Positions 33,227 to 45,515 of a stretch of DNA of 64,000 bases are shown piece after piece. The position numbers and the translations under genes were made by a program. Within the stretch, counting starts at the first letter, position 1. The number at the start of each line of letters is the position of its first letter. The notes beneath the pieces are model-generated. The model did no database searches and had not been told where the DNA came from. It was given only the letters and a program-made list of their open reading frames with translations. The DNA is from Isoetes taiwanensis (lineage: Eukaryota; Streptophyta; Lycopodiopsida; Isoetales; Isoetaceae). The stretch is taken from positions 1,934,896 through 1,998,895 of the forward strand of contig JAJEKV010000085.1 in the NCBI GenBank assembly GCA_021234155.1. The letters run 5' to 3'.

Positions 33227-33237
33227 GCTCGATACCA
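33227..33237 (-). other. Primer-binding site (initiator Met tRNA)
   Basis: On the minus strand the leader begins TGGTATCGAGC, a few bases inside the LTR end. It equals the initiator-Met site TGGTATCAGAGC with CAG reduced to CG, the same change seen in the primer site of the small LTR element in segment B. It is probably an intact site misread in the consensus. Confidence 0.75.
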
Positions 33238-33239
33238 TA

Positions 33240-34801
33240 CCAGTGGCGTCCCCTATTCGTATCACGGTGCACTCACCGGTATACAAGCGAGAGTTCTTCC
33301 CCACACCAGCTCCATCGCGTCACGGGGCCCTCCACATATCCTTGCACCCGTAACGAGTCCGGTGGGGAAGAGTGAAGGTGTCATTCTACCCCGTCTCCCT
33401 CAGGGCCTACCTAGCTGCGGAAGCGTAAACATACATGTCAGTAGCACATACATCACATCCGGTGACCACCTCGAAGGATGGTCCTCCTCATATCTGCATA
33501 GACAAAGATCAGCACATCACATAGGGGATCCTACCCAAGGTTCAGACTCAACGGATGACTGACGGCTTGGGTCTCCAGAGTTCGTTGCAGACAGAATTCA
33601 TGGCAATGGAGTTGGCTGGCATAAGAACATGGCATAGGGTTGTCCACTCCATCCGCCCCTCCCATTGCACACTTTGCGAGTAGGCTGAAAAGTGTCGGGA
33701 CTGGCTTGTAGCCCGCCCGGATGCATAGCGAAGGGGCTATTCACCGGGTCTCATCCTCCCGATTCAGAAGGGGCGGGTAGGGATCACTCCCTCCAGTCTA
33801 CATGCTAACTCAAGGTGACTAGAGGGCCTTTGCCCGTATTCGAAACCCAGCGGAAAGTGTACACCACTTCAGGGTGTCGAGCCCATGCCTTACCACTTTT
33901 CGGTGGTAAGCCATTGGACCTAGTCACAATGATCCCGGTGTAGGCTTTACACACCCGGGGGATCGTTCAAGAGCTAGGACATGAACCTCCTTCTTAGCCG
34001 GATCGGCCCCTTCACCCACAACCAGGTGTGGCTCTTGTACCTGGGCCGAATCTACGGTGTGCTAGAGGCTACTCTAGGAGCATCAACTACAAGCTTTAGG
34101 GCCTCTACCCCCTTCCCAATACAAGGAGTTCCGCAGAGATACATCATCCAAATACATCACGGAAAAATCAAGAACTAGATCTAATCATAGAGTTAGGTTC
34201 TTTAGTTAGTGTCCGAACTCTAAGATCTAGATAGCTACTATGGGCAATTTAATAGTCTAAACCCTCTTGATTCTATGACTAGAAGACGGTTTAAGCTATT
34301 AAATTGACCAAATACCCGATCCTTGAGTGGCTCCTCGACACGAGTTCAACCATCTGTGGCTGGTGATCGAATTCGGGGGCCCGATGGCGCAATTAAACTC
34401 GAGGCGTCACGGGGGCGGTTTTGGCTCTGGGGCAGCCAAAACTGAGCTCTAAAACCCTAAGGACGAAAAACTAGCAAGCTAGGGTTTTCCTACCCTAAAT
34501 AGACATGGGGTTTAGGCTAGGGTTTCCAATTACCCAATTTGGCATGTGGGATAATTGGAAAGACCCCACTTGCCTTTAATGGCTAGGTGGCAAAATATGC
34601 CAACATGGAAAGGTGTGCCCTCATTAATGTGCACATGTGCACATTAATAATATATGAACACTCCTAGCAAGTTGCCCCTAGGGCTACTTACCTGGCTATC
34701 CGTTGGCGTTACCACGTCCGATCGGTGTAATGCGTGTCTGGCGTGGCCCGAGACGATCTGATATCGTCTTGGGGCCGTGTATCTTTGTCTTTGGAACGTC
34801 C
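33240..34801 (-). repeat. 5' LTR of chromovirus 2
   Basis: About 1.56 kb, colinear with 21667-23232. The right end (TTTGGAACGTC at about 34790-34800) runs straight into segment B without a target duplication. Promoter and transcription start should lie within it, but I cannot place them. Small open frames (33149-33562, 33981-34178) are chance. Confidence 0.9.
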
Positions 34802-35124
34802 TGGTCGATAAGTTGAAATAAGGAGTCAACTACTGAATCCCCTTGAAGATCATGTTGGAAGGATATATAATTCCTGTTTTCATATGAAAATGCATCCTTA
34901 GATGTTGCAGGCATCAATGCATCAAAACAAATTAAGATAGCTTTGTTCTGCAAAAATCTCACTATTTTTACATTACAGCTTCTAGCAAATGCTACTATTC
35001 GGGCATATCCCTGCATACTATACAAATCATAGCCGCATAAATAATGTTTTGAGTCAAATTCTGCTTAGAAATGCAGAACCCTTTGAGCCCATGTTGCAAT
35101 GAGATGGTGCGCAATTGCATAAGG

Positions 35125-36293
35125 ACCTGGCACAAAAAGCTTTGTGGCTCTTCTATGGAACTAATGTCGGTAAGTGGCTCATTCATATAAAACTTCTCCC
35201 AAGGAACGTCGAGATGGTCCAGATACCAAGCATCTTGATCACCGATAATGCATCGAATCCTGCCTCCACCACCTTGGGGCATACACCCTTTCCAATCACG
35301 GTATTTCATACGGTTATATCCAATAATAAAACATTCTTACGGAAGAATGAAGGTACTTTCTCGATTAAAATTACCCGAATTACGATTATGAACAATTGTT
35401 TGATAGTTTAATTCTTTCCCAAAAGTGTCAAATGTCTCTTCCACGAGAAAAGCAGATATGAAAAGCATTGTTGGGTACATGTTTATTTTTTCGTTAGCTC
35501 AATAATTTACGCTTTCGTATATACATACCGGTTAAGCGGTAAGTATCTATGGGACGAGCTATTCCTTGTCCTCAAAGGACAAAGTATTCATATGCATAAA
35601 ATGGTGACATGGAATGGTCATCCAGCCTGCAAGAAAAATACCAGTCAACTGCCATGATTTATGCAAATGCATTGCTTATACTTAATAGCCAGGACTTAAT
35701 TCTCAAGATATGTACATTATTAAAAAGGAAACAAAAAAAAAAAAAAAATGAAAGAGTACCATGACTTTATATGGGGAGTCTTGCTCCGACATCTTTATTA
35801 CAAATTTGAAGGTCCATGTAAATAACATACAAACTCCTTGAAGAATGAAATCGGGAACACATACATGTATCAACTTCATCCCCACCAAGATGTATAAGCT
35901 TGAAAGGAAACACTGCTTGGAGAAGTGCACCAGCGAGATATATAAGGGCAATGAATAAAATCTTTTCTTCATTTTTGTAAAAAGAATTGCCAAATTATAC
36001 CAGAGATGATTCCTTCAATTAGGTCGAAAATAAGTTCATTGCTAACATCGGAGGTCATTGTGCGGTTTGTAGAAACTGACATAAATCTGAATAACCTAGA
36101 CCCCTTTAATGAAACCCGATCGAGAGTTAATAGGAATGTCAAATTTCTTGAGCATCATAACAGCAACGTACCATGAAGCAGCATGGCCAGGAACATCGAG
36201 CTCTGCCATAATATTTATGCCTCTAAGTCGTGCATATGTGCACATTGTATGATTTTCCCTCTTAAATCTTCCAACATTTTGCAAAAGGGCCAT
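35125..36293 (-). pseudogene. GH20 beta-hexosaminidase exon block, copy B
   Basis: Same exons as 14251-15413, including ARLRGINIMAELDVPGH (36230-36180), the HLGGDEV exon (about 35870-35925), the shared TGA stop in the AYEYFVL exon and DAWYLDHLDVPWEKFY (about 35235-35190). Additional breaks relative to copy A fall at CAG/CTG sites, for example CATCTGAATCC in A against CATCGAATCC in B. They are doubtful as real mutations. Confidence 0.85.
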
Positions 36294-37535
36294 TGAGCAA
36301 GAACCACTATAAATGTCCTTATCTCCATGGGTTCAATTTGCACAACAAACTCATCATTGTCAACTACAGTACCACGTTTATGGGCCATGAACTTCTTCTT
36401 GGTCGATTTTACTTGCCAGTTCAATCTCTTCATTCTTTTTTAAACTCTTGATTGCGAAAAGGCTCATTTCGATGCTGACTTCAACCTATTCACATATGGC
36501 TATAACCCGGTGATATGGAAATTTGAAATTTGATAAACATCTTATGTAAGACACTTTCGGTTTATTATTATTAGCTGATATAATGCTGTTAATTATTAGC
36601 ATCTCAAAATACTAATAATTGTCTATAATCTCTAATGATTGTGCCATTGAGAATTCCAAACTCTTTAATGTTGCTGTAATTTTCCTACTATGAACCCCAC
36701 ATTTAGTTTCTGCTTGCACCGTGAACATGGCTAGCCTCTTACATTATTTGGAAGTTCATATAAAAATTGTTTATAATAAGAAACGAGGTTACCTTTTTGT
36801 GAGCAAAAATGTTCCTTATGTCAACTTCATGCGGCGTGGGGATTATGTAACATCCTCCTCGCCATCTTAACCACCGGCCCGAAATTAGACTTGCCTCACA
36901 TGGCGGACAAGTAGAAATAAATAACAAACAATAAAATTACCTCATAGATATGTGCTAGGCGTAGCAAGATAGATCCATCTTCAAGCTCCTATTGGCCGAA
37001 GCATGTGTTATCGGCCGAGAATGCACACCATATATAATAAAAAACCTTACCAACACGGAGTGTAATCGAGAAAAGCGTTGGGTGGAAGTTCATATCCAGC
37101 TGCCATAAAAGAAGCTTCAAATGTGCGCACTTCTAAGTGATTTATGCTTGCACTCTGTCAATACAACCATTGATCTATTGTCACACCATCCCAGAAACCA
37201 AGTTGAGTTAAAGTGTGGGAAAATACGAACTGGCAAAATGGCAAAACCAAGTTCTAGAGGAGAGAATAGCCTTTGGCCTTTGGTCCGACGCCATTTTGCT
37301 CCTGAACCTAATGAATTGAGGTTTACAAACAAGCTACCTCGAACCTGCATTAGGATAGAATAGTATTCTTGTTATGCACCAGCAGCAACGACAGAAACAT
37401 GGTATTGCAAGACTGCTTACTGTAAGTCCTTCACAAAATTTCTGCTCATCATAAATTGTTTCATTTAAAGCTTCATGCACTCCTTTATTATCATCATACA
37501 ATAAGCGCCTGGAATGGAATGTTGACGAGGACTAG
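36293..37535 (-). pseudogene. GH38 alpha-mannosidase exon block, copy B
   Basis: Counterpart of 15413-16650, with the exon ending VVDNDEFVVQIEPMEIRT again joined directly to the GH20 exon. The EVRTFEASFMAAGYELPPN exon is intact at about 37130-37060. The exon with EVDIRNIFAHKK (about 36840-36795) is altered at its start. Confidence 0.8.
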
Positions 37536-37797
37536 AAAGCATCAATATAATAAAGAGAAAGTTAATTTAGGCCATTAACTAGCTGCGAGTGTATCTCATC
37601 ACCATGCAGCATAAATGTGCTTCAAGCGGCAAGATCATTTGAGTAACCATTTCCTAAACAATGCAACTACCTATGTAGCATAAGCTCCACTTGACCGTCA
37701 GAATTACTCTGTTACATGGGTATTCAGAAATTGATGTATATTCAGGCAACAAATGTTTAATATGGCGCTTTGCATGTTGGTTCTTTAATTTTTGCAG

Positions 37798-38865
37798 GTT
37801 GTTCTTGTTGGCCACAACCTTGGGGGTTTGAGTTTGATGCGTGCAAGCCAGTTATTTTCTAGAAAAATTGCAGTGGCAGTCTATGTGGTGGCTGCAATGT
37901 TTCCAGTCGGGCGCAAGCATGATGCAGAAATCAATTTGGTATGATGTTGATGACATGTTCCATCCGGGATATATCATACTTGATTTTGTCTTTAATTCTG
38001 AGCCTTAATGCTTGTAGTAACTCCAATATGATTCTGAATCTGAATCTTCATGTCCATATTCGCAGCGAAGATATGCGAATCATTTCGAAGATGATGCGGT
38101 TACACATTTGGCAATGGGTTCATAATCCTCCAACCACAGTCATGCTTTCCAAGCGGTATGCAAGAGACAAAATTTGTATCATTTATGTCCACCACGGGTA
38201 GTCAATAGAGCAATTTCTTGAGAGCTGCTATAACAATGCTAGTTAAAACGAAGATCTCTTCATAAAGCGCATAATGCTAGTTAAGAAAGCAATTTCTTGA
38301 TGAACTGATGCGGAATTTCTGCTCATATTAGATTCCTGAATGCATAAAACGGATTTTACTTCTTCCGCGATGATCAAAATTTTTATCCCGACGGCGGTAA
38401 CCTACATTTTTGCCAATGCACATTGTTGGAGCTTAAAAAGATTTACGAACAAAGTTTACATTTATAACTTTCGAAACCATTTTTACGCTTCGTAGCTTCG
38501 GGAACCATTTTCTGAGCGAGAATCCGTGTCTATGAGCTATATTTTCTGATCATAATCAAGTAGGGTAGCAAAGTTCTGCTGGTAATCAATTGGGCTGAAG
38601 AGAGTCTATATTGTGCGGGGATGTGGTTACGGCATCATTGTTAGCAAGGCCATCACCGGTGGCAGCCCTTTCAAGTCTCAATTTACACAAGAGAAGAAGG
38701 CTATGGCTCTGTTCCCTCGGTATTCATCAAGACAAGAAGAAGGCAGTCGTTTCTTCTGCAGCCAGACATAATGATCAACAAATGCAAGCCAAATCGGTGT
38801 TCGATGCACTTTTCGGATCCATGACCCTTTTTTCGCCCCTGTTAGAAATGTCTTGGGTTTTTAGA
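37798..38865 (+). pseudogene. MES-type esterase 3' exons, copy B
   Basis: Exon 1 (37798-37939, VVLVGHNLGGLSLM) is identical to copy A, including the Ser to Asn change at the nucleophile elbow. Exons 2 and 3 carry small indels at former CAG and CTG sites (for example CATTTCCAGAGATG in A against CATTTCGAAGATG in B), which break the frame. They should not be taken as real without read support. Confidence 0.8.
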
Positions 38866-39241
38866 GAGAATCAAGAGCAAGAGGAGAATTGAAAGAACCT
38901 GATCGAAACTTTAGAGCAAAATTGCATGCAAAGTAATCTCTAATCATCCCTAGGCCATCCCGGAATGAGGTATAGCAAGAAAAAAAAGGAAAAAGATGGG
39001 CTTACCTTGCCGATGCTTCCATCCTTCCTTCTTAGGTTACCGGTTTTACCACGAGCGTCGAGTTCTTTACTACCTAACCGCCAGTTTACAGGAAATAGAA
39101 GGTTTTTAGCAGTCACCAGCATATCCTAGGGATATCCTAGCATATACCTAGGATATGCCAAAAGCCCACATAAACAATGACCAGCTTGATTCACGAGGAA
39201 ATAGAAGGTTTTTAGCAATCACCAGCATATCCTAGGGATAT

Positions 39242-41674
39242 TGATATGGTTTAAGGTTAATAACTAATAATGGTGCTCGGGGGAGTGGCCTTGTATAGAA
39301 CAATATTTATTGATATGATCAAGTAAGAAAGTCATCGAGTATGTCCGAGCCTTGCTATTATCAAAGAGAGCCAAAAATAAACCTTGACATTTATTTAGAA
39401 GCAAAAAGGCAAAAAAGGTATTGTTACCTATAAATAGAAGGACAACTTTGAGATGTGATATCTCCAGCGACCACAACTTCAATCGGCGATCCCTTACCTT
39501 GTTGGAAAGCCCTTGAAGTCTAGTTTCAGTTGGGCTTGGTTGTAGATTCCTTACGGTTTGAAAGTTATGCCCAGAAAGGTGCATAGGGGTCTAAGTTGAC
39601 TGCACAACTAGATCTGCTTCTTCCTATGTTGATGATGTGCCTAGCCTTACCTTCTAGTATCTTCTCTTGTTCCTTGCTTGATCATATCATTAAAAGGAGT
39701 TCATGTAACACCAGTGGTTGGTGGCTAGAGAGAGCTTGTCTTGCGGAGTAGCTCGACTTGCTGACATCTCTTCTAGTTGGTCCGGTTGGGTGGTAAATCG
39801 AGTACCCTGTGGTATTTTGCTTTCTAATAAGTAGATGAATTTGCAGGAAGAATAGAGCATTAAGTAACAATTGGTATCGAGCCCGGTTACGGTCTTTACC
39901 GGTAATTTGTGGGTGATGGAAGGCGTTGGAAATTTAAGTGGCTAAGCAGCAGAAGAGGTCCAAGAGGGGTAAATTGCAAATAGGTTACCTCTTGTTTGGT
40001 ATGAAATTGATGTTTAGGGATTGTGATTAGAATATTTAGATATTTCATATTGCATCCTTATGGCTGAGGTTGGTGCCTCAAGAATGGAAAGAGTTGTTGC
40101 TCTTGTCCAAGTGAATGGAAAGAGTTGTTGCTCTTGTCCAAGAGGTTGGAATGAGTTGGCGCCATGTCCAAGAGGTTGGAATGAGTTGGTGCTCATGTCC
40201 ATGTGAATAGAATGTTTGTTATTCGATGTTCGCGGTCTTACGGTTGGTCTTTGGAGATTGCAAGTTGGAATAGAAAGCCCGATCAAAAGTTGGTGCTACG
40301 GTGGAGGTTAGTAAATATTTTGTTTTAAACTAACCTATACTTTGAGGCAAATTAAGTTGATGTTCAACTTGTGGTTTTGGAGACTAAGTTTATTCACGAG
40401 AAGGGAAGGGAAAATATCTTTCTTGTTCAAGTTGAATGGTGATATTTAACTTGAAGGGGGGAAAAGGGTTTACTTTTACGTCCCGAGAAAAAAAGCTACT
40501 TGGAGCATCGAGAAAGGGCTAGGAATGCCATGACTGTTCAAGTGAGGGGCGCCTACTTGATGGATCGATTATGGAGATTTTTACGTCCAAGTCGCGGACC
40601 ACAGCCTTGGAGGATCGGAAAAAGAACATTCCTAGGGGGACAAGATTAGTCCCAAGAAGGAAAGACTAACATGCTTTTTAGAAATTGATTAGATCAATTT
40701 TGAAAAGGGATCTTTGATGGTTTCCTTTCGGGTTTAATGATGATTGAGTTTTTAAGAACATGGACATTACGATGTAAATGAGACTTGCTTGGGAGTATGG
40801 CGAACTTTGCGAAATTCCTTATTAACGATTATAAGGATGTCAAATCCTCTAAGTAAATTGAGGCCATTTCTAATAGAATTGAAATGAAAGACCTCTAAAT
40901 GAACTGAGGCAATTTTCAGCCTAAAGGGCTGGACTTAACAACTTTTTATTATGCAGGTTGTAGCCATGGACTTGGTTGTGTCAAATTTGCCATATAATTT
41001 CTTGATCGAGGACGATCAATCCCGAGAAGGGGAGGAATTGATATGGTTTAAGGTTAATAACTAATAATGGTGCTCGGGGGAGTGGCCTTGCATAGAACAA
41101 TATTTATTGATATGATCAAGTAAGAAAGTCATCCAGTATGTCTGAGCCTTGCTATTATCAATGAGAGAGCCAAAAATAAACCTTGACCTTTATTTAGAAG
41201 CAAAAAGGCAAAAAAAGGTATTGTTACCTATAAATAGAAGGACAACTTTGAGATGTGATATCTCCGCGACCACAACTCAGAAATCGGCAATCCTTACCTT
41301 GTTGGAAAGCCCTTGAAGTCTAGTTTCCAGATTGGGCTTGGTTGTCCATAGATTCCTTACGGTTTGAAAGTTATGCCCAAAAAGGTGCATAGGGGTCTAA
41401 GTTGACTGCACAACTAGATCTGCTTCTTCCTATGTTGATGATGTGCCTAGCCTTACCTTCTAGTATCTTCTCTTGTTCCTTGCTTGATCATATCATTAAA
41501 AGGAGTTCATGTAACACCAGTGGTTGGTGGCTAGAGAGAGCTTGTCTTGCGGAGTAGCTCGACTTGCTGACATCTCTTCTAGTTGGTCCGGTTGGGTGGT
41601 AAATCGAGTACCCTGTGGTATTTTGCTTTCTAATAAGTAGATGAATTTGCAGGAAGAATAGAGCATTCGTAACA
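39242..41674 (+). mobile_element. Non-autonomous LTR retrotransposon, copy B
   Basis: LTRs at 39242-39869 and 41039-41674, with primer site TGGTATCGAGCCC at 39872. It is the same insertion as 18347-20784, carried by the segmental duplication. The 5' LTR and interior show the CAG/CTG anomaly. The 3' LTR is close to copy A. Confidence 0.9.
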
Positions 41675-42058
41675 ATTATCCTAGCATATACCTAGGATAT
41701 GCCAAAAGCCCACATAAACAAGGGTTTGCCCCCCTAGGGGCAACCCAAAAATCTATAAAGTTTTCCATCTACAGGGAAAACCAAATTTAAACAATAGATA
41801 TATATTGATAATAAGTTAGAAAGCTTTTGTTTTCCATAAAAACCCTTCACAGAAGTAATTTCCCAAGTTTTGCGAATGTCAAACTATATTCTTTTCTATG
41901 AGATTTGCTATATATGGATAGGACCCAATGAGCAATGTTGTGTTGTGGGTGCTTAAACATGCTTATTCCGATTCTTTTAAATAGGATTTTAAATTTAAGA
42001 CATTTCCATTGTTCTTTCTATGATATAGTACCAATATATCAACAAGAGGTTAAATTGG

Positions 42059-43015
42059 GGGGCCTATCCCATGTTCGGAATGGAAATTAGCCTCCCTACT
42101 TCCCCAATACTAATGTTTTAGGTAAGTCATGGTCGCCCTCCATTTATCGTCTTTTTTTTTTTTTTTTTGTGGGGGTCCTCAGGAAATGCTTCATTGACTC
42201 CATGCAACATGTTATAATATTATAAGGGAACTCTGGACTATTTAACTTTGGTGGATGTCATGTTACTTGTTTGGTTGGATGTACCAATTAAGACCTTTGA
42301 TTGGATTTTTTTTCTATGACTTTGTAGCTAATAGGAAAGTATCTAGTACTTGTTAAGGGTCTATTGTTAATCAGAAAGTGGGGTTTTGGCATCTTGTAAT
42401 ATATTCTTAGCATATCTGCAGATTTGATGGTCTCTGTGGGGTTTTGGCATCTTGTAATATATTCTTAGCATATCTGCAGATTTGATGGTCTCTGTGGACG
42501 GTGGACGATAAAAATCATTGATTCCTTCTTTCTTTCTTTTTTGAAATTAGCCATCAAGAGAAGAATCTTGAGATCTTATACGGTGAAAATAACCTTTGGG
42601 ACTGGCAGGGAAATTATCTCGTAAATTTTCTAGACGCTCGAGTTGCTCACTTTCTCTCTCTAGCGCCTAGCACTTTCTCTCTCTAGCGCCTAGCACTTTC
42701 TCTCTCTAGCCCTCTCTGACCTCACTTTCTCTCTCTAGCCCTCTCTTACCTTCTCCCTCTCTGCTCAATCTCTCTAGCCTTCTTACATCCTATTTTCCTC
42801 CCTGCTCTAGCCTTCCTTCCCTACCTATCTTCCTCCTTGCTCTCTCTCAACACACTGTCAGTCTCTCTAGGCGACCCATGGCGCGCCAATGACTTGTTCC
42901 AGATCCTAGCATGCTCAAGATGCGCGGGATCTGTAGCCTTCTCTGCTTGTGTTAGTCCTTTCCCATCTAAGCCTATTCCAAAAAGCACATTCAAATCAAG
43001 CCCATACCAAAAATA
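42059..43015. other. Spacer with tandem repeats
   Basis: No gene. 42378-42495 is a perfect two-unit 58-bp tandem repeat (unit starts GTGGGGTTTTGGCATCTTG). 42648-42760 is a CT-rich minisatellite with units like CACTTTCTCTCTCTAGCGCC. A T-run lies at 42151-42168. Confidence 0.7.
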
Positions 43016-43092
43016 TTCCGACAGCAGCCGGAATCGAACCTCCCCCCCACAGGGTTGAACCCCCCCGTGCCAACCACTGAGGGCGGGCATCG
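43016..43092 (-). mobile_element. tRNA-derived SINE head, copy 2
   Basis: On the minus strand it reads from GATGCCCGCCCTCAGTGG to the consensus Pol III B box GGTTCGATTCC (about 43036-43026), with an A-box-like TGGTTGGCACGG upstream. It is homologous to 2431-2520. It lies immediately upstream of the LINE. Confidence 0.6.
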
Positions 43093-44739
43093 TTTGTGCT
43101 TTTAAACATCTTCCAATTCTTCATAGCACTTTAGTTCTTTAATCCCCATCCATACCATACAACTTCATGGCGCTTTTGTAGCCTTGCCCGGACCCCCCAT
43201 TTGGAGAGAGACATTCCCCAGTCCCGGCCCGGCCCGGCCCACCCCACAGGAGAACCCGGGGGGGGCCATGCAAAAACGGCCCCGGTCGGATAACAAAGGC
43301 GGGGAGAAACCTCTTCCATGAGGAGGGAAGCGGCGAAGGCCCAATCTGAGATTGGCTCGGGAGATGGATGAAGGTCGCCAAGCCTCGACACAGTGCAGAG
43401 CGAGGGCCATAAACACCGAGGAACAGACGAGAATAACAGAGTTGCTGATTGGTGCTTGACAAAGAGATACAATCCTCAAAGATCCCATGTGCTCAAAAGA
43501 CAGGTTGGCGCTGGAAAGGCAACGTTACGAACATGGAGACCCGCATGCAAAGAAGTTAGAAGATCTGGCCAAGCAGCCCACTTTGAGAGGCAACAGGATA
43601 AGGTGGCCTTGGCTGACTTTATGAGCTTCGCGTGGGATTCCCTCCCTCACCACCGCGGAGGCTATGGCATCACGACAAGCGTGGTGTGGGCGTGATATCA
43701 ATGGCAACTATTTCCCGCCTCGATTCGAAGTCGAGGGTATGCCATCGCGATACTGAAACGTCCGAGCCATCGTCGAAGCCAACCAACAGTAATGAGAACC
43801 CCGCAGAGTAGGGTCGAGACACAAGATCGAGATCCGGGAGCTCAAAGCAACCATTGCCCGGCAAAGCGGCGGCCTCGCGGTGCTCGGTCCATGAACACTG
43901 CGGCCTTTGCACAAATGAGTTGGCGAGGCGTGAGATTCCAGCGGGAGCTAGGCTCAGCTCGAGCGGCCGAGGCTGCAACACGGGGGCGACCAAGCGCCAC
44001 GTGCCCCCACGACCCGCAGTGTGGCCAAGCAGGCCGGAGACGCCGCCACCTCCTCCATCTCGCACACCACACCGCCCACCGGCGTGGCGGCCCACACACT
44101 CCGGCCAACAAGCGTCCACTGGCGGGGCGGCCTAATGTTGCCCCTCGACTTTCGGTGAACGGCGGGGGCGAGGCGCCGGACGCCATAATGTGGTGGTCGC
44201 GTGGACTTTCGAAGGAGGCGGGAGAAGATCTCACCAAAGCGCATTCAGGATGAGATCCTATCTCGAATGGCATTTCCAACTGCGGTACAAATTGCTAGAA
44301 GCGAAGCGCCTTGGGGCTCGGCGCCGCGCGCTTCGTGTTGTCACCTTCACGATTGGCGGCAGCATGCGAGTTGAGGCCATCTTCACAACCGCGGGGATCG
44401 CCAGATGTTGACCGGATCTCACCCCGATGCAACAGAGTCCCGCCGGCCACTGCCCAAAGTCGGACGCCCGTAGAGGGGGGCCTGGCCTTGTCCGGTAAGC
44501 AGCTCAGATTTTCGCCCGGCGCCGCCGAGGTAGCCGAGGTACGCGCCATTTCCGCCGCTACTTTCCGCTTCTTCCGCAGCCGGCATCTATCGCACCTCGC
44601 CCCGCGCCCGACCGTTGCTCAGCGCCGCGACATCGCTTCCCCGCCGGACAGACATCGAAGCCGCCCACATCGAATGCCAACAAATAGAACCGTGCCCGGA
44701 TGGTGTCTTGAACCGCTTCTGGGGCTTCCCCACAGAAAG

Positions 44740-45515
44740 GCGAGTCTCAACTCTATTGCACCGGATATGGATCTCATTTTCCTCATGGAAACATGGGAGC
44801 ATGCAGACACGCAACTACCCGGACCTCGGGCTATCTGCATTTCTCGGTGTTCAATGAGTGCACAGGCAAGCGAGGGCATGGCGGGGTTGCCTGCTACTAC
44901 CGTGCAACCTTGAGGCACTCAGTCTCGTTGCACAAAACAGACAGGTACAATCGCTACTTGTGGGTGCGCGTGCAGCATGACAGTGGCGACACTCTCCTCA
45001 TAGCAGCATGCTACTTTCCACATCTTGAGAGCAACTTTTATAACACTCATTCGGATGTGGATCGATTGGAGCCTTATGTCGATCTATATGATGACATCTG
45101 GCGGCCTGAAACGGTTAGGCGGGGTTATGTTGCTTGGCGACTTTAATGCACGCCACGGGGGCGGCGGGTTCCAAAATTTGAGCCCACGGCGGAAGGGCGT
45201 CTTCTGGGTGAACCCCCGAGAGTGGCTTGGTCAAGGATATCGGATAGCGACCATATTTTTCGCTATGGCGGGCCGATTCTTTATTCTTTGGGTAGTATCT
45301 TTGACACGGTTATCGTAATGGGTTGGTGCAATGGCCGTCTTCAGTTCTTTGCACTTGTAAACGGAGGAGAACCAAGGGGCGGCTCGGTGTGGTGGATTAT
45401 CTGGCGGTTGAGGAGCGGCGTCACGCACTGGTTACTCATTTTTCCATCGGAGGCGGACACTTTCGGGGCGAGGAAGTAGACTCCGACCACCGGCCCCTGT
45501 TCATGCATCTCGGTG
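44740..45515 (+). pseudogene. LINE APE-type endonuclease domain
   Basis: LIFLMETWEHADTQLPG (about 44775-44820), then in another frame GHGGVACYYRATLRHSVSLH and LLIAACYFPH, then VMLLGDFNARHGG (about 45126-45165) and VDSDHRPLFMHL (about 45476-45511). GDFNA and SDHRPL are the catalytic and phosphate-contact boxes of the exonuclease/endonuclease/phosphatase fold that nicks the LINE target site. At least three frame changes are present. Confidence 0.8.

Larger units (their letters stand above)
21667..34801 (-). mobile_element. Complete Ty3/gypsy chromovirus (13.1 kb) with H3-like ORF
   Basis: Minus-strand order is: 5' LTR (34801-33240), primer-binding site (33237-33227), leader hairpins, H3-like ORF (about 32590-31303), more hairpins, unknown ORF (about 30620-28990), gag (about 28930-27640), protease, reverse transcriptase, RNase H, integrase and chromodomain (to about 24177), polypurine tract (23245-23233), 3' LTR (23232-21667). 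The order PR-RT-RH-IN plus a chromodomain identifies a chromovirus. The interior is about 10 kb, and the stretch between primer site and gag (about 4.3 kb) is much longer than is usual for chromoviruses. Frames are interrupted, partly perhaps by consensus error. No 5-bp target duplication joins the two ends. Confidence 0.92.
34802..42058. repeat. Segmental duplication, copy B (7.26 kb)
   Basis: Same content and order as 13926-21172. Blocks such as 36140-36390 and 37100-37490 are essentially identical to A. Others carry many CAG/CTG-centred differences. The left edge coincides with the chromovirus LTR end. The right edge at 42058 passes into unrelated sequence. Confidence 0.93.

Noticed and set aside
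43842-44279. Several overlapping open frames of 90-200 codons on both strands
   Set aside because: GC-rich DNA gives long chance frames. Only weak hints of a LINE ORF1 were seen, so no gene is called.
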